A stretch of 64,000 nucleotides of DNA from Theropithecus gelada (taxonomy: Eukaryota > Chordata > Mammalia > Primates > Cercopithecidae), in assembly GCF_003255815.1 (NCBI RefSeq), contig NC_037682.1, forward strand, positions 9,798,711 through 9,862,710, read 5' to 3'. Positions within the stretch are counted from its first letter, which is position 1. Every line of letters starts with the position of its first letter. Made by a program: the position numbers and the translations under genes. The notes under the pieces were generated by a model, which worked only from the letters and a program-made list of their open reading frames with translations, was not told where the DNA came from and made no database searches. Positions 17,801 to 29,504 of the stretch are shown piece by piece.

Positions 17801-19475
17801 CTGCTGTCACCTGGATTCACCCTGTTACTCGGGGTAGGCGGGGGCAGGGAGGAAGTGGGAGCCCAAGGAATCTCTCAGCTTGGGCCAGGGGCGTGTCTGA
17901 CCTCTGACCCCATGCCCAAACTGGCAGACCAATTCCTGGTGGTGGGGGCCGAGGAAGGCATCTACACACTCAACCTGCATGAACTGCATGAGGATACGCT
18001 GGAGAAGGTGAGGCCTGGCTGACTGTGGGGGGCAGAGGCCTTGCGGGGCCTGGGGTGTTGACCGCCTGTCCCTCTGTCACCTCCAGCTGATTTCACATCG
18101 CTGCTCCTGGCTCTACTGCGTGAACAACGTGCTGCTGTCACTCTCAGGTACAAGGTGGGACAGGCCGGGAGGCAGGGCCCGCAGGGGCTCCAGCGCCTCA
18201 GCATCCTGCCCACCAACACCCCAGGCCCAGCCTCTCCTCCTTTCTGCAGGGAAATCCACGCACATCTGGGCCCATGACCTCCCAGGCCTGTTTGAGCAGC
18301 GGAGGCTACAGCAACAGGTTCCCCTCTCCATCCCCACCAACCGCCTCACACAGCGCATCATCCCCAGGTCAGGGATCTTGGGCTTGCAGGGAGTGGGAGG
18401 CAGAGGGGCAGCAAGGGGCTGGAACATGGCCTTGCCAGTTCCTGGGATTGCAGCAATCTTAGACATGTTACTCTGCCTCTCTGAGCGCCCTTTCCTCCTC
18501 TGTCAATACAATTGATGGCCTTCCCACCCCTCCCCACTGCTGGTTGGGAGGCAAGAAGGAGATAGTGGATGTGAAAGTGCTTTCCAAGTTGTGGGAGCTG
18601 TGGTTGTTCGGATGTGAGGCTTGACAGTTAAGCAAACGTTTACTGAGCACTTATGCTATGTTGGCCCCTGTGCTGGGCTTTGGGACATGGATAATCCCAT
18701 GAGTCCTTGCTTTCAAGAAACGGGGGAGATGGGTGAGTCCTTGCTTTCAAGAAACAGCGGGGCTGGGTGTGGTGGCTTACGCCTGTAATCCCAATCCTGC
18801 AATCTGAGGCAGGATTGTTTGAGGCCACGTGTTTGAGATCAGCCTGAAAACAGGGAGACCTTGTCTCTACAAAAAATCAAAAAAGGCCAAGCTGGGTGGC
18901 TCATGCCTGTAATCCCAGCACTTTGGGAGGCTGAGGCGGGTGGATCACGAGGTCAGGAGATTGAGACCATCCTGGCTAATATGGTGAAACCCTGTCTCTA
19001 GTAAAAATACAAAAAAAATTAGCTGGACGTGGTGGCACATGCCTGTAGTCCCAGCTACTCCGGAGGCTGAGGCAGGAGAATCGCTTGAACCCAAGAGGCA
19101 GAGGTTGCAGTGAGCCGAGATCACGCCACTGCACTCCAGCCTGGCTGACAGCGAGACTTTGTCTCACAAAAGAAAAAAAAAAAATCAAAAAATGGGGCTG
19201 GGCGCAGTGGTTCACGCCTATAATCCTGGCACTTTGGGAGGCCGAGGTGGGCGAATCATGAAGTCAGGAGTTTGAGACCAGCCTGGCCAATATGGTAAAA
19301 CGCCGTCTCTACTGAAAATACAAAAATTAGCTGGGCGTAGTGGTGTGTGCCTGTAGTCCCAGCTACTCGGGAGGCTGAGGCAGAAGAATTGCTTGAACCC
19401 TAGAGGCAGAGGTTGCCGTGAGTGGAGATGGCGCCACTGCACTCCAGCCAGGGTGACAGAGTGAGACTCCGTCTC

Positions 19476-19506
<31 letters not shown>

Positions 19507-19978
19507 ATTAGCTGAGCATGGTGGCCTGGGCATGGCGTTGTGTGCTGGTGGTCCCAGCCATTCAGGAGGCTGAGGCGGGAGGATTGCTTGAGCCCAGGAG
19601 GTTGAGGTTGAAGTTGATGTGAACTGTGATGACGATCGTACCACTGCACTGAAGCCTGGGCAACAGAGCAAGACCTTGTCTCAAAAAAAAAAAAAAAAGG
19701 CCGGGCGCGGTGGCTCAAGCCTGTAATCCCAGCACTTTGGGAGGCCGAGGCGGGTGGATCACAAGGTCAGGAGATCGAGACTATCCTGGCTAACATGGTG
19801 AAACCCCGTCTCTACTAAAAATACAAAAAACTAGCCGGGCGCGGTAGCGGGCGCCTGTAGTCCCAGCTACTTGGGAGGCTGAGGCGGGAGAATGGCGTGA
19901 ACCCGGGAGGCGGAGGTTGCAGTGAGCCGAGATCGCACCACTGCACTCCAGCCTGGGAGACACAGTGAGACTCCGTCT

Positions 19979-20012
<34 letters not shown>

Positions 20013-23000
20013 AGAGAAATGTGGACGGTTAGCACCTGGTACTGAGGTCCAGTTAGAGGGAGAGCTGGGAGGGGTGGAGAGGCTTCAGAGACCGGGCAGG
20101 CTTGGGAGGTTTGAAAGTGTGTCAGGGTTTCTAGGCAGATGAGGTAGGGAATGGCATTCCAGGCAGAGGGAAGAGCAAGTATGTGTTAGTATGTGTTGGG
20201 GTGGAGCAGCCTGGTGAGCTGGGGAGGTGTAAGGGTTTGCCTGGGGGCCAGGCACAGTGGCTCACGCCTGTAATTCCAGCACTTTGAGAGGCCAAGGCGG
20301 GTGGATCAACTGAGTCAGGAGTTCAAGACCAGCCTGGTCAACATGGTGAAACCCCATCCCTACTAAAAATACCATAATTAGCCGGGCATGGTGGCAGGCA
20401 TCTGTAATTCCAGCTACTTGGAAGGCTGAGGCAGGAGAATCGCTTGAACCTGGGAGGCAGAGGTTGCAGTGAGCCGAGATTGCACCGCTGCACTCCAGCC
20501 TGGGCGACAGAGCGAGACTCTGTTCTCAAAAAAAAAAAGTCCACCTGAGGGAGGAGGCAAAGAAGCCCAGGAGGAAGCTGCACCGCGCTGGTGGCAGAGC
20601 CCTGCCTTTCTGCCTTAGATGCTGGCCTAGGATTTTAAAGGGATCCCTCTGTATGCTGATCAGGATTCTCTCTTTTTTTTTTTTTTGAGCAGAGTCGCGC
20701 TCTGTCACCCAAACCAGAGTGCGGTGGCGCATTCTCGGCTCACTGCAACCTCCGCCTCCCAGGTTCAAGCAATTCTCCTGCTTCAGCCCCATGAAGTGCT
20801 GGGATTATAGGCGCCTGCCACCACACCCAACTAATTTCTGTATTTTTAGTAGAGACGGGGTTTAACCATGTTGGCCAGGGTGGTCTCAAACTCCTGACCT
20901 CAAGTGATCTGCCTGCCTCGGCCTCCCAAAGTGCTGGGATTACAGGGTTGAGCCACCGCGCCCGGCTGGGATTCTTTCTCTTGTAGGTGATGCAAGTCAC
21001 TAGCTTAAGCACAAAAGAGAATTTAACAACTCATGGAACTGAAAATCCAGGATCAGGGTTTGCTTCAGGCTTAGCCGTGTCCAGGCTTCGGTGGCACCAC
21101 ATGCACCCATCTGCATTTCCTAGCTCTGTTTTTCTCTTGTCTTCATTTTCACCGCAGACTATGGTCTTCAACAGGGGCATCAGGAAAGGCCTTGCTGAAA
21201 AAGTGTTGGTTGAGCAAAGACTTAGAGGAGGTGATGGCACAAGCGCTGTGGATACCTGCGGAAGGGTATCCTAGGCCGAGGGGACGGCCAGGGCAAAGGT
21301 CTGGTGGCAGGAGTGGGCCTGGCCTGTTTGAGGAACAACAAGGAAGTCATTGTGGCCAGAATGAGGGAGAGGGAGATGATCAGGGAGGGCCCCGTGGCCA
21401 CAGTGCAGCCTTTGGCTTGACTCAGAGCAGCCTGGGGGCCACTATGGAGGAGTGACATGGATTGAGATCATCTTCAGGAGCTCACTCAAACTGCTGTGTT
21501 GAGAACAGAGCAAAGGGGGTGAGGGTGGAAGCTGGAGTCCCGTCAGGAGGCTGCAGGAGGTGGTGGTAGCTTGTGCCAGGGTAGCAGTGATGGGGGTGAA
21601 AAATTGATCAGAGGCCAGGCATGGTGGTTCACGCCTGTAATCTCAGCACTTTGGGAGGCCAAAGCAAGCAGATCACTTGAGCCCAGGAGTTTGAGACCAG
21701 CCTGGCAACATAGGGACCCCCCAGTCTTTACAAAAAATACAAAAATTAGTCGGGTGTGGTGGCATGCCTATGGTCCCAGCTACTCAGAAGGCTGAGGTGG
21801 GAGGATCCCTTGAGCCTGGGAGGCAGAGGTTGCAGTGAGCCAAGATTGCACCATTGCCCTCCAGCCTGGGTGATGGAGCTAGATCCTATCTCAGGAAAAA
21901 AAAAAGTCCGGGCATGGTGGCTCACGCCTGTAATCCCAGCACTTTGGGAGACTGAGGTGGGTGGATCATCTGAGGTCAGGAGTTCAAGACCAGCCTGACC
22001 AACATAGTGAAACCCCATCTTTACTAAAAATACAAAAATTAGCGTGGTGGCGGGTGCCTGTAATCCCAGCTACTCAGGAGGCTGAGACAGGAGAACTGCT
22101 TGAACCCAGGAGATGGAGGTTGCAGTGAGCCAAGATCGTGTCACTGCACTCCAGCTTGGGCAACAGAGCAAGACTCCATCTCAAAAAAAGAAAAACAGAA
22201 GAGAAAAACAGTCAGATTCTGATTCTCTTTTGAAAGTTGAGCCAGTAGGATTTCCTGATGAAAGAGAAAGAGGAGTCAAGGGTGGTTCCAAGGTTTTTGG
22301 CCTGGGTATCAGGAAGGATAGAGCTGTCATCAGTTGAAGGTGGGGCAGTGTCAAGGGGAGCTGAATTCAATTTTGTTGCATGAAGATGCCTATTAGATGT
22401 GCAAGTGGGACCTGTGTAAGTCCATGGCGGGGTGGGGCTGGGCTCTGAAGGGAGGGGCCCTGGGCTACGGGCCCCGCCATTGTCATGACCAGGTGGGTGG
22501 TGTGGGAAGCAGTGGACCAGGTGCAGAGGGTAGGGAAGGCCAGGCCAGTGGCTGCAACAGCTGGGGAGCTTGGGAGGGCCCTTCCTGCAACGTGCTCACT
22601 CCAGGACCACATCTGGAGCCCTGTGGCCTTGGGGCTTCCTGAGCTCAGTCCCCAAGTGAGCCTCTGCTTTGGCCCAGGACCTACAGGATACAGGCGCATC
22701 AGAGCCCCAACAGGTCACAGGCAGCTTTGAGCCTGTGTTCAGGAAATGGCAGAGGCACAGTGAGCATTTTGAATGCAAAGAACAGAGAACTGGAGTTGTT
22801 TGGAGAAAAAACAAATACAAATTATATGCCTTTGTCCCATCCAAAGATCAGATGGGAAGGAGAGTGGGAGGAGTGTGGGGAGAGGGAGGGACGAGGACCA
22901 CGGACAGGGAGATACAGATACTAGTTTCCTCCATGTCCTGGCAGAGGGTACAAACAGGACCCAGGCTGCTGGGTGGAGGTGGCAGGGCTGGTGACAGGAA

Positions 23001-26000
23001 GCCCCATTCCCCAGAGGAAGAAACAGGCTCAGAGGGTCCCCTGGAGGGTTAGGGGACACCCAGTGGCCAAGGCAAGGGCCCCTCTGATGACTGTCCCTCA
23101 CTGCTTCTTCCCTGATAGCAAGGCAAGCCACCGCCTGGCCCCACAGGGCTGTTGCCTCAGCTGGAGAAGCAGAGGGCAGGCCATTTGCCTTTTGAAGTTT
23201 ATTCACTGCCCCGGGCCTGTTTTCCCATCTGTGAAATGGGCCGTGGGCGCCCTGTGTAACCTGGTGGGGCTGGAGCCTGCATGCTCCCCAGCCCCTCCAC
23301 TCTCTCATTTCTTCATTCATTTCTTTTCTTTCTTTTTTTTTTGAGACAGAGTTTCGCTCTTGTTGCCTGGGCTAGAGTCCAATGGCACGATCTCGGCTCA
23401 CTGCAACTTCCGCCTCCTAGGTTCAAATGATTCTCCTACTTAGGCTCCCAAGTAGCTGGGATTACAGGCATGCGCCACCACGCCTGGCTAATTTTGTATT
23501 TTTAGTAGAGACGGGGTTTCTCCATGTTGGTCAGGCTGGTCTCTAACTCCCAACCTCAGGTGATCTGCCCACCTCGCCCTCCTGAAGTGCTGGGATTACA
23601 GGCGTGAGCCACTGCGCCCGGCATTTCTTTATTTATACCTTGCCTTTACCTGACAAGGATTTTCAGTGACTCAAAATAGGTGGAAAGTCCTAATATGTGA
23701 TGACAGGAGCTGGCCCTCTGTGAGCACACACGATTCCCAGCACTGCCGAGAGCACCTCCCCTGTATTAACTCATGAAGCCTTCACTGTGACCCTCCAGGG
23801 TGGGCCCCACCAGTATCTCCAATCTACAGATGACGAAACAGGCATGGAGAGGTTAAGTGGCTTGCCTGAAGTCACACGGAGCTAGAAGCAATTCTGAGAC
23901 CCAAAGCCCTGGCCTGGATGGAGACACTCCATCCTGGCCGCAGGCCCGGAAGACTGGCTTCAGGTCTTCCGCCCTTCCCAGCTGTTCTTGGGACAGGTTA
24001 CTTTGTGTCTCTAAGTCTCAGTCTTACTTGTAAAGAGGGAAGATGATAGTGCCTGCCTCATAGCGCTCTGCAGGGCCCTTGCCCATGGATGGCATCTCGG
24101 ACACAGGCCCTGGTTGTCACCCCTACAGGCGCTTTGCTCTGTCCACCAAGATTCCTGACACCAAAGGCTGCTTGCAGTGTCGTGTGGGTAAGAAGTGGGC
24201 TGGGTGGGGTGGGGTGGGGCCTGGTGGGGGGCAGTGCAGGCCTAGCCCGGTGCCCACTGCCTGCTCCCCTGCCAGTGCGGAACCCCTACACGGGTGCCAC
24301 CTTCCTGCTGGCCGCCCTGCCCACCAGCCTGCTCCTGCTGCAGTGGTACGAGCCGCTGCAGAAGTTCCTGCTGCTGAAGGTGAGGGGCGGTGGGGGGAGG
24401 CCCAGGGTACCCTCAGAGCTCTGGGGGGAGAAATGGAGACCTGAGCATCCCTGCTGCCCCCTAGAACTTCTCCAGCCCCCTGCCCAGCCCAGCTGGGATG
24501 CTGGAGCCACTGGTGCTGGATGGGAAGGAGTTGCCGCAGGTGTGTGTGGGGGCCGAAGGGCCTGAGGGGCCTGGCTGCCGCGTCCTGTTCCATGTCCTGC
24601 CCCTGGAGGCTGGCCTGACGCCTGACATCCTCATCCCACCTGGTGAGCAGAAGGGCCAGGCTGCTGGGGGTGGGTGTGTGTGCATGAGAGACCGAGGGAG
24701 GCAGGCAGGGAGGGAGGGCTGAGGCTCCCAAACTAGGCTCCCCACAGCCAGTGGCTCCACAGAGACCTTGAGGGCTGCCATATGGGGTCTGGGGCCCACA
24801 GCCTCCCTTCAGCGAGCCTCACCTGGGCTTCCATAAAAGGGTTCATTAGACCAAAGGGCTTGGCAGCTAAGAAAATCCTGGCCAGGCCGGGCATGGTGGC
24901 TCACGCCTGTAATCCCAGCGTTTTGGGAGGCCAAGGAGCGGGGCGGGGCTTGAGTTCATGAGTTTGAGACCAGCCTGGACAAGGCTGAGACCCTGACTCT
25001 ACAAAAAAAACTAGCTTTGGCATGTTGGTGCACGCCTGTGGCCTCAGCTACTTGGGCTGAGGTGGAAGGATCACTTGAGCCTGGGAGGCAGAGGTGGCTG
25101 TGAGCCATGTTCGCGCCACTGCACTCCAGCCTGGGTGACAGAGTGAGACCCTGTCTCAAAACAAAACAAAACAAAAAAACAGTCAACATTGCTCCGGGCT
25201 GCAGGAAAGGGGCAGATCTGGCAAGGCAGGGCCTAGAGGCCCCATTCTGAGCCAGGAAGCAGGATTCCCGGTGTTGTGGTAGCTCGGGGTGATAGTGAGC
25301 AATGATGGGAAGGGAGAAGGGAGGGCGCACGTGGTTAAGGCACCTGGTGCCAGGCCCTGAGCCAGGAGTCTCACACACAGGATTTTATTCTTTATTTATT
25401 CTATTCTATTTTATTTATTTATTTATTATTATTTTTTTTTTGAGACGGAGTCTCGCTCTGTCACCCAGGCTGGAGTGCAGTGGCCAGATCGCAGCTCACT
25501 GCAACCTCCACCTCCCAGGTTTACGCCATTCTCCTGCCTCAGCCTCCCGAGTAGCTGGGACTACAGGCGCCTGCCACCTCGCCCGGCTAGTTTTTTGTAT
25601 TTTTTAGTAGAGACGGGGTTTCACCGTGTTAGCCAGGAAGGTCTTGATCTCCTGACCTCATGATCCACCCGCCTCGGCCTCCCAAAGTGCTGGGATTACA
25701 GGTTTGAGCCACCGTGCCTGGCCTTTTTTTTTTATTTTTGAGACAGAGTCTTGCTCTGTCACCCAGGCTAGAGTGCAATGGCACGATCTTGGCTCACGGC
25801 AACCTCTGCCTCCTGGGTTCAAGCGATCCTCTTGCCTCAGCCTCCCGAGGAGCTGGGATTACAAGCATGTGCCACCACGCCCGGCTACTTTTTGTATTAT
25901 TAGAAATGGGGTTCGAGACCAGGCTGGTCTCGAACGCCTGATCTCAGGTGATCTGTGGCTTTGGCCTCCCACAGTGCTGGGATTACAGGCGTGAGTCACT

Positions 26001-27325
26001 GTGCCCAGCCCAGGATTTTATTCTTGATCCTCATGATAGCCTCTCAAGGCAGTGCCATCTTGCCTGTGTTATGAGTAAACGGAGGCTCCGAGAGGTAAAG
26101 TGACTTGTACCAGGTCACAGTGACTGGGTCACGAGGCCTGGTCCCCCTAAATCTGGAGCCCTCCCGTGGCTCCCCGTGACTCCTCCCCCACTCCCCATGA
26201 GCCCCAGGATGGGTCACTCATCCTCTCAGAGCCTCGGTTCCCAGCCCTGGAGGGAGATGAGGTTTCCCAGCCCCACAGGGCTGTTGTGAGGCTGACGTGC
26301 CCTCATGGCTAAGGGCTCTCTGTAGCCTGGCTCCTGTGTCCCCTTGAGGTTGGGGGGACTGGTGGCTCAGCCAGGTGGTTTCTCTTCTCTACCTGCAGAG
26401 GGAATCCCAGGCTCGGCTCAGCAGGTGATCCAGGTGGACAGGGACACAGTCCTAGTCAGCTTTGAACGTGAGTACCCTGGGGGGCAGGGCTTAGGGCAGG
26501 GGAGTATGGGGGTGAGGGGACCACGTGGGTCTGCCTTCCCAGAAGGGAGCCTCCCTGTCCCCACCCACCAGCCCCCTCCCTGTGCAGGCTGCGTGAGGAT
26601 TGTCAACATGCAGGGCGAGCCCACGGCCACACTGGCGCCTGAGCTGACCTTTGACTTCCCCATTGAGACTGTGGGTGAGTGAGCCAGAGGTGGGGTGCAG
26701 GCTTTTCCCTGGCCTGGAGCACATTGTGGCTTCGGGACTTGGGGCTGGTGGTAGGACGAGGAGGCAGATTCCCCAGCGCCTCTCCTGAGCCATGCTGGTC
26801 ACCTGAGGTCAGTGAGGACCCATGTGGCCCAGACCCAGGCTCAGGCATGGCTGAGGGGGCTCCAGGCCGGGTGCAGGGCTGATGGTGGCCCGGCCCCCGT
26901 AGTGTGCCTGCAGGACAGCGTGCTGGCCTTCTGGAGCCATGGGATGCAAGGCCGCAGCCTGGATACCAACGAGGTGAGTGGGGCCCAGGGACCTAGCTGT
27001 CCCCTGCCTTGTGGTCCCTACCTCTTTGCAGAGGACCTACTGGAGTGGCCTCAGTGCTTCCCACCCATCTTCCCAGGTGACCCAGGAGATCACAGATGAA
27101 ACAAGGATCTTCCGAGTGCTTGGGGCCCACAGGTAGGCAGTGGCACCCCAGCCTCCCCTTCAGATGCCCCTGAGGCCAGAGAAGGGGCTGATGTGCCAAG
27201 TGTCTCCCGCCCCACCCCCTACTCCTCTCTCCTCCAGAGACATCATCCTGGAGAGCATCCCCACTGACAACCCACAGGCGCACAGCAACCTCTACATCCT
27301 CACGGGCCACCAGAGCACCTACTGA
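11838..27325 (+). CDS. MAP4K2: Mitogen-activated protein kinase kinase kinase kinase 2 (GCK), complete 32-exon coding region (820 aa)
   Basis: Exons: 11838-11933, 12052-12109, 12341-12431, 12512-12576, 12880-12935, 13243-13290, 13378-13420, 13816-13888, 13968-14099, 14173-14235, 14601-14682, 14777-14884, 15289-15367, 15496-15554, 16125-16168, 16980-17018, 17108-17141, 17263-17368, 17451-17539, 17619-17660, 17749-17833, 17928-18007, 18087-18147, 18250-18367, 24129-24187, 24276-24379, 24465-24642, 26399-26467, 26588-26674, 26903-26973, 27077-27132, 27238-27325. They sum to 2463 nt (820 codons plus TGA) with all phases matching. The product is a STE20-family serine/threonine kinase that activates JNK/p38 signalling downstream of TNF-family and innate receptors. 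It has an N-terminal kinase domain, a proline-rich/PEST middle and a C-terminal citron-homology (CNH) domain. The ATG follows a CpG-island leader in a good context (GGGCCATGG) and the protein starts [12 protein letters not shown]. Confidence 0.98.
15095..15250 (+). mobile_element. MIR-like fragment in MAP4K2 intron 12
   Basis: GGCACCTCTCTGTGTGGGGT ... TATCTGTGAAGTGGGG resembles the sense MIR core and tail, diverged. Confidence 0.5.
16230..16945 (+). mobile_element. Stacked sense Alus in MAP4K2 intron 15
   Basis: Two successive left arms begin at about 16,230 and 16,365. A nearly complete Alu follows at about 16,501-16,785 with a short AAATAAAT tail, and then a right-arm remnant runs to the A tail at 16,945. 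Each arm restarts GGCTGGGCACGGTGGCTC or a variant. This suggests repeated insertion into the A-rich linkers of earlier copies. Confidence 0.85.
18757..19196 (+). mobile_element. Two sense Alu units (monomer plus dimer)
   Basis: A left-arm-like monomer at 18,757-18,888 is followed by a full dimer at 18,889-19,196. Confidence 0.8.
19197..19506 (+). mobile_element. Alu, sense
   Basis: A full-length sense copy with an A(AAAG)n tail (GAAAAGAAAAGAAAAG). Confidence 0.9.
19507..19698 (+). mobile_element. Alu right-arm fragment, sense
   Basis: Starts at TTAGCTGAGCATGGTGG and ends in an A run; the left arm is missing. Confidence 0.8.
19699..20010 (+). mobile_element. AluY, sense
   Basis: Young copy: GGCCGGGCGCGGTGGCTCAA at its head and a pure run of about 31 A at its tail. 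Confidence 0.92.
20246..20538 (+). mobile_element. Alu, sense
   Basis: Full length, beginning GGCCAGGCACAGTGGCTCAC. Confidence 0.9.
20673..20967 (-). mobile_element. Alu, antisense
   Basis: T run then GAGCAGAGTCGCGCTCTGTC, ending CCGCGCCCGGC. Confidence 0.9.
21613..21905 (+). mobile_element. Alu, sense
   Basis: An older copy beginning GGCCAGGCATGGTGGTTCAC. Confidence 0.88.
21907..22195 (+). mobile_element. Alu, sense
   Basis: Directly follows the previous Alu, beginning TCCGGGCATGGTGGCTCAC. Confidence 0.88.
23332..23622 (-). mobile_element. Alu, antisense
   Basis: T-rich head with GTTTCGCTCTTGTTGCCTGG, typical of AluS. Confidence 0.9.
23745..23905 (-). mobile_element. MIR, antisense, MAP4K2 intron 24
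   Basis: ATCTACAGATGACGAAACAG ... GGTTAAGTGGCTTGCC ... GTCACACGGAGCTAG is a clear MIR core in reverse orientation. Confidence 0.7.
24197..24231 (+). other. G-quadruplex-forming tract in the 88-nt MAP4K2 intron 25
   Basis: Six runs of three or more G are separated by one to six bases, starting ten bases after the exon 25 donor. Confidence 0.6.
24885..25180 (+). mobile_element. Alu, sense, MAP4K2 intron 27
   Basis: An older sense copy with a CAAAA-repeat tail. Confidence 0.88.
25432..25723 (-). mobile_element. AluY, antisense, Old World monkey type
   Basis: Contains GTGCAGTGGCCAGATCGCAG and GCCACCTCGCCCGGCTAG, matching the lineage seen at 2108-2409. Confidence 0.9.
25724..26009 (-). mobile_element. 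Alu, antisense, internally deleted
   Basis: A second antisense Alu, shortened around TTAGAAATGGGG in the left arm. Confidence 0.85.
26040..26160 (-). mobile_element. MIR fragment, antisense
   Basis: ACGGAGGCTCCGAGAGGTAA ... CAGGTCACAGTGACTGG matches the reverse MIR core. Confidence 0.6.
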
Positions 27326-27704
27326 GAGTGGCGGGCCTGGCCAGGGGCTCCCCACCCCACCCCATGCCTTAGCTGCAGGCCCTTTTGGGCAAAGGGGCCC
27401 ATCCCAGACCAGAGGAGCCCAGGCCTTGGCCCTGCTGGGGCTGAAGGGCAGAAGTAATCCTGAGAAATGTTTCAGGCCTGGGGAGGGAGGGGAGCCTCCC
27501 ACGCCTCTGCAATAACTGGACTGGGGGAGCTGCTGTCACTTCCCATTCCCCGAGGCAGCCGAGTCCCTAGTGCCCAAGGCAGGGGCCCTGGGCCTGGGCC
27601 ATTCATTCCATTTTGTTCCACATTTCCTTTCTACTCTTTCTGCCAAGAGCCTGCCCCTGCATTTGTCCTGGGAAACACGGTATTTAAGAGAGAACTATAT
27701 TGGT

Positions 27705-27710
27705 ATTAAA
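27705..27710 (+). promoter_or_regulatory. MAP4K2: MAP4K2 polyadenylation signal (ATTAAA)
   Basis: ATTAAA lies 380 bases after the stop codon and is followed by a GT/T-rich element (GCTGGTTTGTTTTACTCC), the normal layout of a cleavage site at about 27,725. A canonical AATAAA also occurs further down at 28,627-28,632. Confidence 0.75.
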
Positions 27711-27725
27711 GCTGGTTTGTTTTAC

Positions 27726-29235
27726 TCCTCTGGTCCCTCTGGGTCGGGGGAGTGAAACCACTTCATCTCCCGCCTCCTTCCCTCCAACACACCTTTCTGT
27801 GGGCACCACAGAAGGGCAGGGCCTTGGAGAAGCCAGGTGGAGGTGACAGGAGGCCATGGCCGCCAGCAGCCTTCCCAGGGGCACTGTGCCTTCCCCTGTG
27901 CCCTTGCTCAGAACTGGCGCTCAGCTTTGCAGTTTGAGGGCTGTGTTGTAGTTTGGTGCCCCAAGGATTCATGCAGATGGGGGCCTCAACAAAGGGACTC
28001 ATCCAGGGCGCCCTTGCCCCACCTAGGATCTCACTGGGTGGCCCCTGGTAGGGCCCAGGAGGAGCCCCCAGAGGGCTGTTCCCTCCAGTCCCAGGGAGGC
28101 TGCTGCCCGTGGAGGTAGCCTGTGTGACCTGTATCCCTGCCTCTACCTACTGCCTAGGTGTCAGGCCAGGAACATCAGATGACAGCACGATCATCAGACT
28201 GGACAGGAAGGCTAGCCTATGTCCATCTACCAGACTCCCGAGGGCTGCCTCAGTGCCAGGCCCTGGGGTCACTACCAGGAACGGACCAGCCCCCAGGGAG
28301 GGAGCCTGCATCTTGAGTTCATGGCCATCCTCCTGTAGCTTGTGCTTATGCTGTCATTCTCCCAGGGGCTGTCTGCTCAGCTCCGAACACTGGGGTCCCC
28401 AGGGCCGGGCATCCCCTCTCGCCCCAGGCACTGATAAGCCGCTCTTGACCAGAGCCTTTGGGCAGCTGCAGCCCAGGAGGCAGGATGGGAGCGGCCTTGA
28501 GGGCGCACAGTTAGGGGGATGGGAAGGTGGGGGCAGATGGGGGGAACAGCTGGAGCAAAGGCCCCGTCGTCACCCCTGACATTCAAGGCAGGTGTTGGAG
28601 TAAGAGCTTTGCACCTGGTGGGCGGCAATAAAGACTTGCGGAGTGACGTGGTAGGTGGATGGCAGCCATGGGAGTAGGCTCAGTGGCTCCCAGGGTGTCG
28701 CACTGTCCCCTCAGCCACCCTCCAGCAGAGTTTCAACTATTCTGACTCCGTCCAGTGACTGGAGGGTTTCTTGGCTGGAATGGGGAGCCAGCCAGGGGAG
28801 GGAACACATCTCTTCACACCAGACATTCACACCCACGTTCCCGGGAGCCCCAAGGAGGGTGAGGAGCACCTTCCAAATTGGGGTCGGTGGTAACAAGGAT
28901 ACAAAGTGAATTCCTAACTTCCAATTTTCCAGATTTCTTGGAGGAATGTTGGGACCAGGGTGGGTAAGTGGGGACAGGGAGGTGAGCTCCTGCTCAGCGG
29001 AGGCCCTGACCAAAGGCACTCTGGGGAGGGCTGGCTTTCCACCCACCAAGTGGCCAGCAGCAGACAGCGCCTCCTTGTGGCGGATCTTCCCAGCCCTCAG
29101 ATTCAGTCTGGAAAGGGGGTTTGGACTGCAGAGCGTAAATTGCCAAAGTGGGGGCCTCCCATAAAATGCTTGCTGCTAGCAAAGGCAGGCCAAGAGCAAA
29201 GAAAGGCCGAGAAGCCGGGTAATATGCACTGAGAG
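27726..29235. other. Unique intergenic sequence downstream of MAP4K2
   Basis: Repeat-free GC-rich sequence. An open frame of 156 codons (28,109-28,579) has no recognisable domain and looks fortuitous. A lone AATAAA is at 28,627-28,632. Confidence 0.6.
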
Positions 29236-29504
29236 ACTAACACTTTAAATTTTATTTATGTATTTTTAAATGGGTAGCCTTTGCCCATGGTACGTATTTT
29301 TAAAAATACAGCAGAGATGTCATGAAGAGTCTCCCTCTTACCCCTGTCCCCAGCCACCCTGGTCCCAGTTACTTATGAACCCTTCTAGAAGTATTTTGCA
29401 TATTTAAGCAATTTGGTATATTTTATTCTTTGCAATTTTTTATATACATATTAACATATTCCACATATTGTACTGACCTTGCCCTTTAAAAATATATCCT
29501 GGGG

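Larger units (their letters stand above)
18368..24128 (+). other. MAP4K2: MAP4K2 intron 24 (5.8 kb)
   Basis: About half is Alu. The non-Alu parts (18,368-18,755, 20,011-20,245, 20,970-21,610, 22,200-23,330 and 23,623-24,128) are unique or MIR-like, and no additional exon or RNA gene was recognised in them. Confidence 0.9.
17749..27325 (+). other. MAP4K2: MAP4K2 exons 21-32: citron-homology (CNH) domain
   Basis: From [14 protein letters not shown] (exon 21) to the last residues (ILTGHQSTY) the spliced protein matches the CNH regulatory domain of MAP4K kinases, a propeller-like module used for partner and small-GTPase binding. Exons 13-20 before it encode the proline-rich linker (for example [12 protein letters not shown] in exon 19). 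The domain is split by the 5.8 kb intron 24 (18368-24128), by far the longest intron of the gene. Confidence 0.9.

Noticed and set aside
22669..23320. 127- and 193-codon open frames in MAP4K2 intron 24
   Set aside because: They overlap on opposite strands, resemble no family and lie wholly inside an intron.
28109..28579. 156-codon open frame downstream of MAP4K2
   Set aside because: It has no known domain, no clear splice structure and a composition like surrounding GC-rich DNA. It was kept only as a mention.
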